This document shows positions 21,516 through 32,011 of a stretch of DNA of 64,000 nt, piece after piece. Below the pieces are notes generated by a model. It was given only the letters and a program-made list of their open reading frames with translations, searched no databases and was not told where the DNA came from. Each line of letters begins with the position of its first letter. Position 1 is the first letter of the stretch. The translations under genes were made by a program, and so were the position numbers. The stretch is from Simmondsia chinensis (taxonomy: Eukaryota > Streptophyta > Magnoliopsida > Caryophyllales > Simmondsiaceae), in the NCBI GenBank assembly GCA_018398585.1, contig JAGTTD010000006.1, positions 6,858,501 through 6,922,500 on the forward strand, written 5' to 3'.

Positions 21516-21542
21516 CTCAATAATATTGACTATATGTTGATT

Positions 21543-21846
21543 GTTATTTAAATATAGTCTTCATACTGTAGTTGTTTGGAGCCCGTTGCCGCCGTGATCT
21601 TTGTTGCTTTATTATTGCTTGGTGCTTAATGTTTTGCTTTGCTTTGATTTGTGATTTATTACTTGATGCCTTACTTTTGCTTTAATGTTTTGTTGTTTCA
21701 TACTTCTTACTTTTTAGAGTTGGGGGCACTCAGGCACAACCTCTATTTAGGATAACACTATGAAGGAGTAAGGTTGCATATATCCCTTCACCCTACCTCG
21801 GCGGGAGCCCTTGTGACACTGTAACAGTTATTGTTGTTGTACCAAG
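21543..21846 (+). mobile_element. 5'-truncated RTE LINE 3' end
   Basis: The T-rich 3' UTR style (TTGCTTTGCTTTGATTTG) and then GTTGGGGGCACTCAGG, ACACTATGAAGGAGTAAGG, CTCGGCGGGAGCCCTTGTGA, CACTG and TTATTGTTGTTGTA match the RTE LINE tail at 6065-6200. There is no 5S head; upstream sequence resembles the LINE 3' UTR instead. So this is a truncated LINE copy rather than a SINE. A TSD was not found. Confidence 0.7.
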
Positions 21847-22234
21847 AAATATCTAATTATGCAGGTATGGCTATATTCATATAAATATAGCTACTATAAC
21901 TTTGCCTATACCAAATTAATATATAGAAAGCCTTAGCAACTCTTGAAATGTTTTACGAATGTCGGGTCAACTCCATCCGATTACCAAATTGGGCCCCACT
22001 CGATATGCTCACCAGCCACCTCACCATGACCAACTCTACCTAGTATAAATACGTGGATATTCCCCTAAAGTTGCTCATGCTTGATGTAATGTGATGATAC
22101 CATCTCCTCCCCCCCCCGGCCCCCAAAAAAAATCTCTCTCTAATTCTCCTCCTCTTTCTTCTAGTCTTTTCCCCCTTCTTCTTCTTTAATCTTCCCCCTT
22201 CTGTATACTTGTAATAGTTTGATATATACAAATA

Positions 22235-22486
22235 GGGTTTATTTACCAGGCACTAAAACACCGGATCCCATTAGAACTCCGAAGTTAAGCGTGCTTGGGT
22301 GAGAGTTGTGCCAGGATGGGTGACCTACTGGGAAGTACTCATGTTGCCAACCTTGTAAGGTTGGGGGTCCTCAGAATAGCCTCTCGATAGGGTTACACTC
22401 TGAAGGGGTAATGCTGCATACATTCATCACCCTAGACCCCGCTTATGCGGGAGCCCTTGAGGCACTGGGTCTATTGTTGTTGTTGT
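22235..22486 (+). mobile_element. 5S rRNA-headed SINE with RTE-type tail, copy A
   Basis: The head (22235-22352) is a nearly complete 5S rRNA sequence: ACCAGGCACTAAAACACCGG, AACTCCGAAGTTAAGCGTGC, CCAGGATGGGTGACC, GGAAGTACTCATGTTGCC. It is followed without a gap by the RTE LINE tail (GGTTGGGGGTCCTCAG, CTGCATACATTC, TGCGGGAGCCCTTGAGGCAC) and TTGTTGTTGTTG. It is flanked by AGTTTGATATATACAAATA (22216-22234) and AGTTTATTATATACAAATA (22487-22505), 17 of 19 identical. So head and tail were inserted as one unit into an LTR. Known: SINEs with 5S-derived promoters form class SINE3, described in some animals. Cassandra TRIM elements also carry 5S sequence but inside LTRs with 5-bp TSDs, which does not fit here. 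Confidence 0.92.
22281..22324 (+). promoter_or_regulatory. 5S-type internal Pol III promoter of SINE copy A
   Basis: The A-box region GAAGTTAAGCGTGCTTGGG (22281-22299) and the C-box region AGTTGTGCCAGGATGGGTGA (22304-22323) of plant 5S genes are retained with few changes. In 5S genes these bind TFIIIA and drive Pol III, so the SINE could carry its own promoter. Activity is not shown by sequence. Confidence 0.75.
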
Positions 22487-23038
22487 AGTTTATTATATAC
22501 AAATATATATACAAAAGGGATAGCAATCTATCTATCCCGTAGCCCTTTGTTTTGATATTGTTCTTGGATTGTGTTTGTCTTGATTAGATTTGCTTGATTG
22601 GGTTTGGTTTGCATCAATTGTTATCAGAGATTGGATCAATCCATACACCAAAGGCTTATACAAGAGAAGAAAAGGCTATTAAAGTGCAATTCAAGCTTCA
22701 CACATAAGGTGTTCGATAAAATGCCTCAGATGATTTCCGAAAGCAAGCACTCTTCGGCTATTTGCAATCAGCTTTAATCATTGTCAATGGCGGTCGGCAC
22801 TAAGCATCGGGTGTAGGTGAGAGAATTGGAGGAGAAAGTCGATCAACCATGGGATAAATTGAAGGGATCCTTGTCAGAAATGAGACAGGAGATGAAGGGC
22901 TTCTCTATACAAATGGTGATAGTCGTCGGCATTGTGAGTGGACGAAAATCATAGCCATCAACTAGCCATTCGCGCAGAACAAGTCGCCAATCTATGTCAG
23001 CAGGGCCTAAGGGCATCCAGCATCAAGGTAATCGCCAA

Positions 23039-23575
23039 CTTGCTACTAGACTTACTAAGTTCGAGTTTCCGAGGTTTAGTGGGCATGATGTGGTGAACTA
23101 GTTGTATGAATGTGATAGATATTTTGTGTTTCATCGGAACCCTAAGGATTCAAAAGTCATATTAGCTAGCATGGCCCTTGAGGGTAATGCTAGAGAATGA
23201 TATAACGCCTGCTTGAAATCATGGCCCTATGGAGTTGCGATCCCTTGGGATATATACTCGGTTGAAATTAAGGGTTGTTTCTCTGACAACGCATGGAACT
23301 CACTTACCGAGTTGACTAAGTTGAAACAAACAGGAAGTGTGGATGAGTTCCTGAGTGCTTTTGAGTCCTTGGTATGCCGTCTTGGGTTAGACGAGAAACA
23401 AAAGTTAGGTGTCTTCATGGGCGGATTGTGTCATGAATTGGCGGAATGGATTAAATTGTTTAAGCCATATACGCTAGAGGAAGCCATTACTCTAGCTAAA
23501 TTACACGAGAAGAACTATTCTACCTTGAACGAGTGGCGGGGAAAATCCTGCCAAAATAGCTCCATTGTTACCGTT
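23039..23575 (+). pseudogene. Gypsy gag remnant
   Basis: The reading frame shows TRLTKFEFPRFSGHDVVN, a stop, YECDRYFVFHRNPKDSKVIL, then an open stretch at 23213-23596 with NSLTELTKLKQTGSVDEFLS, AFESLVCRLGL and FMGGLCHELAEWIKLF. This is the capsid (Retrotrans_gag) fold. The frame ends in a repetitive run of CCGTTACCGTTACCATTACC (about 23570-23590), beyond which only proline/threonine-rich frames remain. No zinc knuckle is seen. Confidence 0.8.
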
Positions 23576-23839
23576 ACCGTTACCATTACCGAGTAATGCT
23601 GCTAAGGTGGCTGTTACTCTGCCAACAAGGATGCGGCCAAGTAGTCCACTGGAATTGCCAGCACCAAATCCCACCAAAACAGCCCTACTTCTACCGCTAC
23701 TGAATAGTACGGCTAAGATACCTGCTAATCCACCAACAAGAATGCTGCCAAATAGACCATTAGCATTATCGACACCACTAATTCAAAAACCGTCAATTGC
23801 TCACCCTACGCGGACGTTGATGATCTGCATGCTCTTTAT

Positions 23840-24665
23840 TTTAGTGCCGTGATCCATTCATACCAGGTCACATGTGTCCAATGCGTTGTTAGGTGTAGAT
23901 GTTTTGGATTGAGGTTTTAGATGATCAATTAGGGAATGAATCAATGAAACCCAAGCCAGATCCACCCCTTGATCCTCACATTCGTATTCTTGCTCTCCGA
24001 GAATTGGCCCAGTATCCGACCGCGCAGGTCTAGGTTCAGTACGAGAAGCATTCCTTATGCATAGTTGTTAGCCATAGAAGTGGCCACAACTTCCTTGATG
24101 TGCATTTAGCTCGATGTTGGGGTGTTTGATTGATGCTCATCATCACTGGTCGGTCCCAATTGTTGACGATAAATAGATCTCTAGTGATGATTTATGCCAT
24201 TGTCTTAGATTGAAACATAACAGTGCTTTGTATTGGCTGATTAGAATGGTGCCAGGGGATATTCACGAGACAACAGTCCGCATTCACTCAAGCCATTATA
24301 AGTCTACCGTCAAGCTCTTGGGTCTCTCTAACGCATCTTCTATGTTCCATAGCCTAATGAATGATGCATTTCTGCTGTTCTTACACCGCTCCGTCTTGAT
24401 CTTCCTTGGCGGCGAACTTGTACATGACCCCAAGTAGACACTGTATTCAGCACATCAATGCCCCATACTTGGCATCCTCTGTGATGAACAACTCACAGCA
24501 AAGAAATGTGCCTTCAGATTCCGCCGAGTTGAAGATTTCGGTCATTTGGTGCTTGGCGGATGGGTAGCCGCCACCACCAAAAGGATGGAGATTGTTCCCG
24601 CCTTGCCTCGTCCTACTTTAATAAGGCAGCTTCGTGAGGCCCTTGGACTTTTAGAGCATTATGTT
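23840..24665 (+). pseudogene. Gypsy protease and reverse transcriptase remnant
   Basis: A protease-like SHRSGHNFLDVHLA lies near 24075. RT motifs follow: LLGLSNASSMFHSLMNDAFL (the PFGLxNAPxTFQ region, 24313 on), FLHRSVLIF, then KKCAFRFRRVEDFGHLVLGG (KCxFxxxxVxYLGHxI) and REALGLLEHYVTN (RGFLGLTGYYR), ending near 24670. RNase H and integrase are missing before the 3' LTR. Several stops and shifts are present. Confidence 0.75.
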
Positions 24666-24669
24666 ACAA

Positions 24670-25008
24670 ACCGAGAATCTGAGACTCGAGTTTTAAATGG
24701 ATGAAATAGGCGGGAAAATCAATCTGGCGGGAAAAGCTGTTAAAAATGTTAGTTGATGCTGTTGTTCTGCACAGTGGCTGCTGCGTGCTCTCTGCTGCAT
24801 ATTAGCTGCTGTTAGTTGATATTTTTTAGGCGCCAAACTAATTCACTCAAATACTAATTAGTTAAGATACATTCTAGATTGTTCTAAAGTTGGTTAGATA
24901 CATTGCATTTACTTGTTAGCTTGTTATAAATAAGTGAAAATTGCTGTAATGTTGGGCATTCAATCAATGAAAAGTAATCTGAAATATTAATCTCATTTGA
25001 TGTAAATA
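24670..25008. other. AT-rich stretch, possible solo-LTR remnant
   Basis: It contains a TATA-like TTATAAATAAGTG (about 24927) and ends TATTAATCTCA just before the 3' LTR, in the manner of an LTR with poly(A) region. No second copy or clear TG start was found. Also present: repeated GCTGCTGTTAG-type phrases near 24770-24815. Confidence 0.3.
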
Positions 25009-25312
25009 ACCAACTCTACCAAGTGTAAATAAGTGGATATTCCCCTAGGGTTGCTCATGCTTGATGTAGTGTGATGTTACTCTCTCTCTCCCCCCCCAAT
25101 CTCTCTCTAATTTTGTCCCCCTCTTTTCTTCTAGTCTTCTCCCCCTTCTTCTTAAATCTCCCTCCTTCTCTATACTTGTAATAGTTTATTGTATGCAAAT
25201 GTATATACAAAATGGATAACAATCTAGCTATCCTATAGTCTTTTGTCTCGATATTGTGCTTGGATTGTGTTTGTCTTGATTGAATTTACTTGATCAGGTT
25301 TGGTTTGTATCA
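25009..25312 (+). repeat. 3' LTR of the gypsy element
   Basis: About 304 bp, ending TTTGTATCA. It shares a pyrimidine-rich middle (CTCCCCCTTCTTCTT) with the 5' LTR. Its 5' edge abuts a different AT-rich stretch, so it may be slightly truncated. Confidence 0.82.
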
Positions 25313-27455
25313 TAATGTAAATTAATACCTTTTTGGTTTGTTAAGGTGTGACGAACATCGAATTTAGAAATGTCAAAATTATGCCTAAGATTTTAAATTA
25401 TAGGAGATTGATTTCAAGTTATGCCAAATAAGTAAAATTTTTCTTTTTAATAATTATGGTACAAAAGCTTGCTGTACAGAATAAGGCAAGCCGTTGCCCA
25501 CGGAAAGCAGGGCCCAAGGAGCAATGCCAAAGAGGTACAAAATGAAGAGATGCAGGAAAATATTCCGTTTGAATTGATTGGTTTCTCAAGTTTCCTACCA
25601 AAATATTGCAATATTGTATTTTTATTTATGTTATATAATTCATGTATAAAAAATATAATAAATTTACATGTTCAATATATATGTTAAAATATTAATATTA
25701 TAAAATTATTATGATTTTCTAATATGAATAGATACGTTTTTTGTATGTTTTCATATATCTCCATAATAAATGAATTTGTATGATAATAATATAAAAATTA
25801 ATCTAAGCACCTTGAATAGCCAATCTCTATCTCTAAAAAAGAGAAGTCGCCCGTCTCCCCAAAAGCCTTCAAACCTCCATTCCTAGCATGTTAGTGAGTT
25901 GGCTTTTCGTTTTCCTATCTACTAATGGTGGTATTAAAAATTGTGTATGTACAACTTATTAAAACCATTATTGGAGCATTCAATTTTGTATTGCTACACA
26001 TATTAAAACAGTAGGAAAAATAATGACTATGGAAAATGAAGAATAATCTTAAAAATGGACACTAACAACCAAAACGTTTCTAACCCTTCAATTACCTTCA
26101 AGCCACTTAGACCAACCTAAAAATAGCTAGTCCACCAAAAAGGCAGCCTACAACCCCACAATTTTATCATCACACGAGCATACCTTCAAGTAGAGAAAAC
26201 GATCTCAATTATATTTTAATATTTTTCAAAGGTAGGTTAATTTTTGAAAATATTAATTTTAACATTCTTTTACTGTATTATGATATTCTCTCTCTCTCTT
26301 TTTTTTTTTTTTTTTTTGCTTCTATATTTTTTCATACTTATTTCAGTTCAAAATTGAATCTACATAAAATTATTATTGAAGCATTTCGAAATAAATACAA
26401 ATTTATCTACCATAGCCCCATATAGTTTTTTATGAAAGCATCAAACGTTTAAATTTGTAAATTAAGGTAAACATATGGATAAAGATATACTTTGAGGAAT
26501 ATTCAATAAATTTTAAATTAAAATATATCAATTATCATAAGAAATAGAATTGTAATATTCACATATTAAAAAACACTTGAAGTATCTTAAAATACGAAAG
26601 TACATTATTTTATAAAATTTGAGTAACTGGATTTATATAAAGACAATATTTTAAATTTTAACAATTTGAACATATGTGGATCAAAATACGTATAAAGTTT
26701 ATTTTCACCGTATCATTATTTTATATTTTGTGCAGATGTAACTTCTGAATTGGAAAAAAAAAAAAAATTTATGAAAGGTATGGATTTAAATTCTCTTATG
26801 AAAGAATTAATTTTCCAAATAATATATCAAAAATATATATTGTCGAACAAAATTAGAATCATAAGATTTACATAAAAACACAATTGGAGTACTTTAAAAT
26901 ACATATATAACAATACTATTAAAAGAAATAAAGGTAAAATTATGGATTGAAATTTTTTTTAAGGGAAATTAATTATTTCCAAATTAAATATACCAAAATT
27001 GTTATTGTGCTAAATGAATTTTTACATTTACATAAAAAAACAATTGAAAAAACCTCAGATTATGTAAAAATATATGACTTTAAAAAAATAATTATATAAA
27101 TAAAAATAAAGAATAAAATATTATATATATATATGTATATATAATAATTCATCCAGAACAAAGACAAATTGTAATAGCACTAGAAAAAGTTTGCCCAAAA
27201 GTAAGACATATTACATAATCGAGATGATATTTATATGTTATATTTAAAATACTAATTACACATATAAAAATGTAATATTCTAACCTGTACTATTAATACT
27301 ATATGGTACATAATAAAAGTAAACCAACCAATGTCACATGAATGACGGACAACAAATAATATAAACACAACCTATCAAATTATAGGGTAAATAAGTTAAT
27401 ACTGAAAATAAAACACACAACTACTCACAACACACTTTCATTGTAAGGAGCAAAC
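25313..27455. other. AT-rich non-coding DNA
   Basis: Very AT-rich with homopolymer and dinucleotide runs, for example CT followed by a long T run at 26287-26320 and A runs near 26755. Reading frames are short and look like chance. No gene, LTR pair or RNA gene recognised. Confidence 0.6.
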
Positions 27456-27480
27456 CAAATATCTAAATGGGCCCATTATG

Positions 27481-27650
27481 AGGGTGTCTCAGTTGGTGGC
27501 GTCTCCTACCAATGCCGCCATCGCTCAGGGGTTAGGAGTTTGATTCTCACTGAGGATATACTCATGACTTACCTGCTCATGGGGCCTGTGGGCTGTTCTT
27601 ATAGGTCGGGGTTGGTTTGGGCAACCCAATTCCTCATCACCAAAAAAAAA
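27481..27650 (+). mobile_element. tRNA-type SINE with poly(A) end
   Basis: 170 bp. An A-box-like TGTCTCAGTTGG (27485-27496) and a B-box-like GTTTGATTCTC (27538-27548) lie near the 5' end, as in tRNA-derived SINEs. The 3' end is ACC followed by nine A. A target duplication of about 25 bp flanks it (27456-27480 and 27651-27675), starting CAAATATC and containing GGG-CCAT, with several mismatches. The long imperfect TSD and A-tail point to L1-type machinery, unlike the TTG-tailed 5S SINEs. Confidence 0.85.
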
Positions 27651-27675
27651 CAAATATCAAAACGGGACCATGAAG

Positions 27676-28543
27676 AGAGACATAACATCAAACTTATTAG
27701 GCAACATTTTTGTAATCTTTAGAATAAGGAGTTTCGTAATATACTACAATGTCAATTATGTAAATTGAACATTAATTTATGCAATTTACAAACAATTTAG
27801 CTCAGTTAATATAGAAAACTATGACCATAAAATACAGTATAGAACAAATACCACCCACGCATCGTACGGAAAGAAACCTAGTATAATACATAAAGTGAAT
27901 ATATCTAACAAACATAAACAACTAAACATAAATTAAGTAAATATAAATTAAAAAAGCACTTATCACATATCTAGCACACAGAGCATTATTCATTTATGTG
28001 AGGTTTGTTTCTCATTTAGTTACACGAGTAATTTTGGACAAACTGGTCACCAAGTAGTAATTTAAAATCTTTATTGCTCAATTTAAAACAAAACCTTTGG
28101 TCACTAAAATGATTGATAAAATTCATCATCCTATAAAGATAACAAATTTAATTATGTCTTTAACTTATTTATTTTATGGGTTCTCATTATTTTTCACAGT
28201 CTTTCATATTTTATTTGTAATAAATTGGTCCACATCTGGTTATTCGTATTAGTAAAATTTAAAAGATCATAAACCAATTTTGACATTTTGAAAAACTTGA
28301 TAAACTATTCCAGAAATTAAAAATTCAAGAAATGTTAAAAAAATAAAATAAAATAATGTCAGGTGCACTAATAATGATAAAGATCAATTTGATTATAAAA
28401 TAAAATATTTTTTCATATATTTCACTAGTAATACTCCCACATGTTTTTTTCTTCTTCTTTTTTTTAAGCAAAGATACTTGCACATGTTTAAATCACTTAG
28501 TATTCCTTCATTCTCATATTTATTAATATTTTTTCATGTTTCA
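27676..28543. other. AT-rich non-coding DNA
   Basis: No coding region, repeat boundary or RNA gene recognised up to the start of the Sirevirus-like LTR at about 28544. Confidence 0.55.
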
Positions 28544-28708
28544 TGTTGGCCCTAAAGGCTATTTACAAGTGTTAAAAAGGCTATTTACATTGTAATTTTG
28601 ATGATACCAATCATTTAGAGAGTCATTATATTTAATTATTCTAATCTTATTTGAAATTGACTCATAAGAATGCTATGAAAAATAAAGATAGATCATGTTG
28701 ATACAAAG

Positions 28709-29076
28709 TGATATAGGAGATTTAAGATCCAGGAATCAACACATTAATCAATCAAGAATTTAGGGTTTAGAACAAGAAGGGATAGAATTGAGAGAAGAGA
28801 GAGTAAGAGGGAACATAGGTATTCATTTCATTGGATGGGATCCCCTCAATACACTCTAACAACTTTTAGAAGATCAAGGAAAAGTATAATGGAATTTTAA
28901 GAAATTAACATAATATGGTAAAATGCAACAAACTAAAATACGGAAAACAAGGCATGAAGAATCTGTGCTGCCGCTCAGTCACGTGCCCCACTTGTGCTCC
29001 AACCGCCAACCTATTTTCCCACCAAAATTGATTTCTTTTTATTTACGAATTTTCTCTTTAATTTTCTGCTGTATCA
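28709..29076 (-). repeat. LTR (3' LTR of the gag-only element)
   Basis: 368 bp. Sequence such as TTTCATTGGATGGGATCCC and AACCGCCAACCT is shared with 32012-32380 with few differences. Confidence 0.9.
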
Positions 29077-29155
29077 GTACTCCGCCCTCGAATATCACCC
29101 TTGTCCTCAAGGATGAAGAATTGGGATGTCTCGGTTGGGAGTGGTAAGGACACCC

Positions 29156-30490
29156 TCAAAAGAAGCTTCTTATTGTAGAGGGACCAAGCTTATAATAAGT
29201 GTCAGGTGGTCTACTACGGTCAAACCAAGTACGTTTAGCTCTAGTGCCTCCCTTGACCCTTGATCTCAAGGGTTGATCAGTTGACAGCATTTCAGTAGTC
29301 CACACTCCTGCTCTTGTATACTGTCGATTTAACATTTCATCAGCTCTCTGCAACAAATAGCAAATTGTAATTCCCTTCGAGTTCTCAAGCATTCCTTGTA
29401 TACTGGATTTGTTCCAGTTGGATGCTAGTACACCCTTCCCAGCTATTGTGGCCTGCAAAGCTTGCAAGATGATTTGAACAAATGGATTTTTCCACCTAAA
29501 ATTTTGATCTCCTTGTACCTTCCAAGTGTACTGAAGCATCGAGGTAGTATCTATGCTAATGGCGTCAACAACCAGTTCAATGTTGCCCCTTGTTCCTCTA
29601 ATTTTCCTCTTGCCTGTCGCTTGCTGCTGCATGTTAATTCTGTGTGGCAAAACTGTGATGATCTGATCAGCAGAGTGTTCACGCCATGAACTACGAACAT
29701 CTAGTACTTTCCCAGTTTGATGATGCATTAGGACATTGCTCACACCACTAGGCTCCTTTACTGATTTAACATGGTTTCCTTGGTTCTGGTACTCCAAATG
29801 ATAAATCACCAAGCTAACTTGGCTATGTATCTTCCACAACCCAACTATTATTTTTCTCAACTCAATTTCAGGCTGTTGTTGTCCTTGAGCTGTTGGTTTT
29901 ATCAAAACAGGACGTGCTTTGGGCAGCAAGACCTCAGGAGGTTGCAGCATGCGATGTAATTTTGGAGTATGATCTACTTCCTTGAAGATTTTCTGATGCC
30001 TTACTGCAATTAATGCCTTTTCAGCTGTCATTGGTAGCAATTCAGCAGTAGAGATGGGTAAATCATTGTCTTGCATTGAAATTGAGCTTGTAGTGAGGCT
30101 AGGAATCCCAACATTTGTTATGGAACCTGCATCTTCAGGTGCAGCTGCTTTAGATCTGCCAAATCCACTAATTTCAGATGTCTCTTGTCCCATCTTTTGA
30201 TCAATTTTATGCTGGTTATCAAGCTTGTCATGTAGCTGCTCCAAGTGAAGGTGAACCTCATCTTCTTGGCTGGATTTTAGGTCATGTTTTTGGCTATCCT
30301 CCAGCTGCGGAATTGAAGGTAATAGTTGAACAACTTCATATGCAATACCTCTAGCATATCTAGCACCCTCAATATCAGAGGTATTCAGCTCTTGCAATTC
30401 AACCAATTTCTGCAAAACAACTGGTTGTTCCTGTGGTTCCAGCTGTTGGTAGTGCTTCTCAGCCCCTGATTCAGTATCCAGACGACACAA
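29156..30490 (-). CDS. Uncharacterised 444-residue protein of the gag-only element
   Basis: A long uninterrupted frame between gag and the 3' LTR. It is rich in Gln, Leu and charged residues (for example LEPQEQPVVLQKLVELQEL, LHLEQLHDKLDNQHKIDQKM), with a possible coiled coil in the first 130 residues. A more conserved-looking second half has LHRMLQPPEVLLPKARPVLI, GKVLDVRSSWREHSADQI, LVVDAISIDTTSMLQYTWKV and an end reading TWFDRSRPPDTYYKLGPSTI. I see no protease (DSG/DTG), RT (DD) or integrase motif. It may be the rear of a gag-linked ORF or an element-specific accessory protein. Openness over 1.3 kb in an AT-rich setting suggests recent selection or youth. Function unknown. Confidence 0.55.
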   Translation of the reverse strand: MCRLDTESGAEKHYQQLEPQEQPVVLQKLVELQELNTSDIEGARYARGIAYEVVQLLPSIPQLEDSQKHDLKSSQEDEVHLHLEQLHDKLDNQHKIDQKMGQETSEISGFGRSKAAAPEDAGSITNVGIPSLTTSSISMQDNDLPISTAELLPMTAEKALIAVRHQKIFKEVDHTPKLHRMLQPPEVLLPKARPVLIKPTAQGQQQPEIELRKIIVGLWKIHSQVSLVIYHLEYQNQGNHVKSVKEPSGVSNVLMHHQTGKVLDVRSSWREHSADQIITVLPHRINMQQQATGKRKIRGTRGNIELVVDAISIDTTSMLQYTWKVQGDQNFRWKNPFVQIILQALQATIAGKGVLASNWNKSSIQGMLENSKGITICYLLQRADEMLNRQYTRAGVWTTEMLSTDQPLRSRVKGGTRAKRTWFDRSRPPDTYYKLGPSTIRSFF

Positions 30491-30559
30491 CTCCTCAATT
30501 TCCAGCTGCTGCTACTGAGGCAAAGATGTAATGTCTCTGTTTTGTTGTTCGGTTGCTGC

Positions 30560-31693
30560 TGCAGTCTCACTTAAGCACCACTATGATTCCTTTCATCCTC
30601 ATCTTCATATCTAAGTCTCTTCCCAACACTTGTTCCACAATGATCACTAAGATTTTTAGCACCATTCTCATGCAATTCAGTTGTAGTAGCATACTCTTGA
30701 GGTCTTGGTGAGTTGGAATCAATCGGGACTTGGGGTTTTTGAGGGTCATATGGTGAATTGTAGGGATCGGTAATGGATTTTGGTTTATTAGGTGTTGGAA
30801 GAAGGGGGAGCTTAGAATTATTGAGTTGTTTAGCTAAGTACTCAATCTTAGCTTTAGCTAATTCAGCAAGACACAAGGGGTGGTAAAGAATTGAAGGTTG
30901 CATTGGCCTCACTTCTAAGGCAATTTCTACCCTCAAGCCACCTATGAAAGTGTTAATGAGTTGTTGATCATTTAGGTTTTGAGTTCTTTAGCTAAGTACT
31001 CAATCTTAGCTTTAGCTAATTCAGCAAGACACAAGGCGTGGTCAAGAATTGAAGGTTGCATTGGCCTCACTTCTAAGGCAATTTCTACCCTCAAGCCACC
31101 TATGAAAGTGTTAATGAGTTGTTGATCATTTAGGTTGGTCCGAGCTGCGAGTGCATAAAATTCGGCTTGATATTCCCTAACTCGTCCATTTTGCCTCAAT
31201 TTCAACAACTTATACAAAGGTTCCTCACACTCATTTCCAAAACTTACATTGAGGGCATTCATATATTCATTCAACTCAGTTTACCCCCATCTCCATTGAT
31301 TCGCATGAAGTTTTGGTGCCATTGTAGAGCTAACCCCCTCATGTGGTTAGAAGCTAGGTCAACCTTATTCGATTCATATATTTGATGACTAAGAGAGAAT
31401 TTCTCACACTCATTCAACCAATTACTCACATCCTTTCCATAAAATAGAGGAAAATCAACTTCTATCAACCTAGTTGAGTAGAGATTGTTACCATCTTTTG
31501 AAAGCTGCATCGGATCATCGATTACAGGACCTCCTCGCTGTTGAATCACTTCAGATCCGTTCTCATTACTGTGGACCACCACTGTTAACATTCTTTCAGC
31601 TCGTTTGTAGCTCATCCAAGCCATTTTAGGGTTTAAAACATGTTCCTCAATGCACAATTTGAATAGAACTTTCTTCGAACAGCTTCTACTCAA
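30560..31693 (-). pseudogene. Gag of the gag-only element, with an internal 158-bp duplication
   Basis: Frame 31693-31271 reads YSTRLIEVDFPLFYGKDVSN, WLNECEKFSLSHQIYESNKV, LASNHMRGLALQWHQNFM. Frame 31274-30972 reads EEPLYKLLKLRQNGRVREYQ, AEFYALAARTNLNDQQLINT, FIGGLRVEIALEVRPMQ. This is a Retrotrans_gag capsid of gypsy type. The part with GGLRVEIALEVRPMQPSIL and LAELAKAKIEYLAKxL then appears a second time (30936-30830) because of the tandem duplication. A shift near 31272 and one near 30970 break the frame. No zinc knuckle is visible. The likely Met is at 31624 (MAWMSYKRAERML) or 31693. Confidence 0.82.
30830..31136. repeat. 158-bp tandem duplication within gag
   Basis: TTAGCTAAGTACTCAATCTT starts at 30830 and again at 30988. 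The following about 150 bp are nearly identical in both units (ending at about 30979 and 31136). It duplicates about 50 codons of gag. Confidence 0.9.
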
Positions 31694-32011
31694 TCTTAGA
31701 TCGATTCACTTGGGCTTTTCGCTCAATTTTGGTTCACTGTCACTCTATTCAACAGCTTCCTCAGCTTAAACATGTCTGCTTCATCAAAATCAGCAAAACC
31801 TTGAGCTGATGGAATGGATTTTGCTTTGATCAACCTCGTTTGTGCTAATTGAGATCAGCCAAGCGTCTTCTTCACAAAATTCAGCAGGAATTTGAGCTGG
31901 GTAAATATAATTTCTTCAATCAGGCTCTCAGTAGCTTAATTCCAGTATACTTGTTGCCTTGAGCTTAATTTCGATCCCACAGTCAAGAGGAATGAAGCTC
32001 TGATACCAATT

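Larger units (their letters stand above)
16649..21531 (-). mobile_element. L1-type LINE, near full length, decayed
   Basis: This non-LTR element is on the minus strand, with an A-rich 3' tail (AAAATAAAAA units, 16649-16680) and a pyrimidine/purine-rich 5' leader near 21490-21515. ATATGTTGATT occurs at both boundaries (16638-16648 and 21532-21542), the likely target duplication. Order: leader, endonuclease, RT, zinc-binding zf-RVT, RNase H. This is the layout of plant L1 elements that have gained a C-terminal RNase H. Confidence 0.85.
22029..22616 (+). repeat. 5' LTR of the gypsy element, interrupted by the 5S-headed SINE
   Basis: It aligns with 25009-25312 except for the extra 5S-SINE and its second target copy (22235-22505). 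The uninterrupted LTR at 25009 therefore serves as the empty-site comparison: there TAATAGTTTATTGTATGCAA continues with no insert. Confidence 0.85.
22029..25312 (+). mobile_element. Ty3/gypsy retrotransposon, internally deleted and decayed
   Basis: Two LTRs (22029-22616 with a SINE inside; 25009-25312) share ACCAACTCTACC, GTGGATATTCCCCTA, TTGCTCATGCTTGATGTA and end TTTG(C/T)ATCA. A PBS-like TTATCAGAGATTGG follows the first LTR (22620). Internal DNA codes for gag and part of protease-RT. RNase H, integrase and about half of a normal pol are missing. The outer LTR starts are not clear-cut, and no TSD was found. Confidence 0.82.

Noticed and set aside
22235..22352. Functional 5S rRNA gene or Cassandra TRIM element
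   Set aside because: The 5S part is single-copy, altered at several bases and fused to a LINE-type tail with TTG repeats and 19-bp duplications. Cassandra carries 5S sequence within paired LTRs with short duplications, and neither is seen here.
26280..26320. Regulatory pyrimidine tract
   Set aside because: A simple CT then T run in AT-rich DNA with no neighbouring gene; treated as microsatellite.
30385..30749. Extra minus-strand frames of about 60 codons
   Set aside because: Alternative frames overlapping gag and the 444-residue ORF, without domain words.
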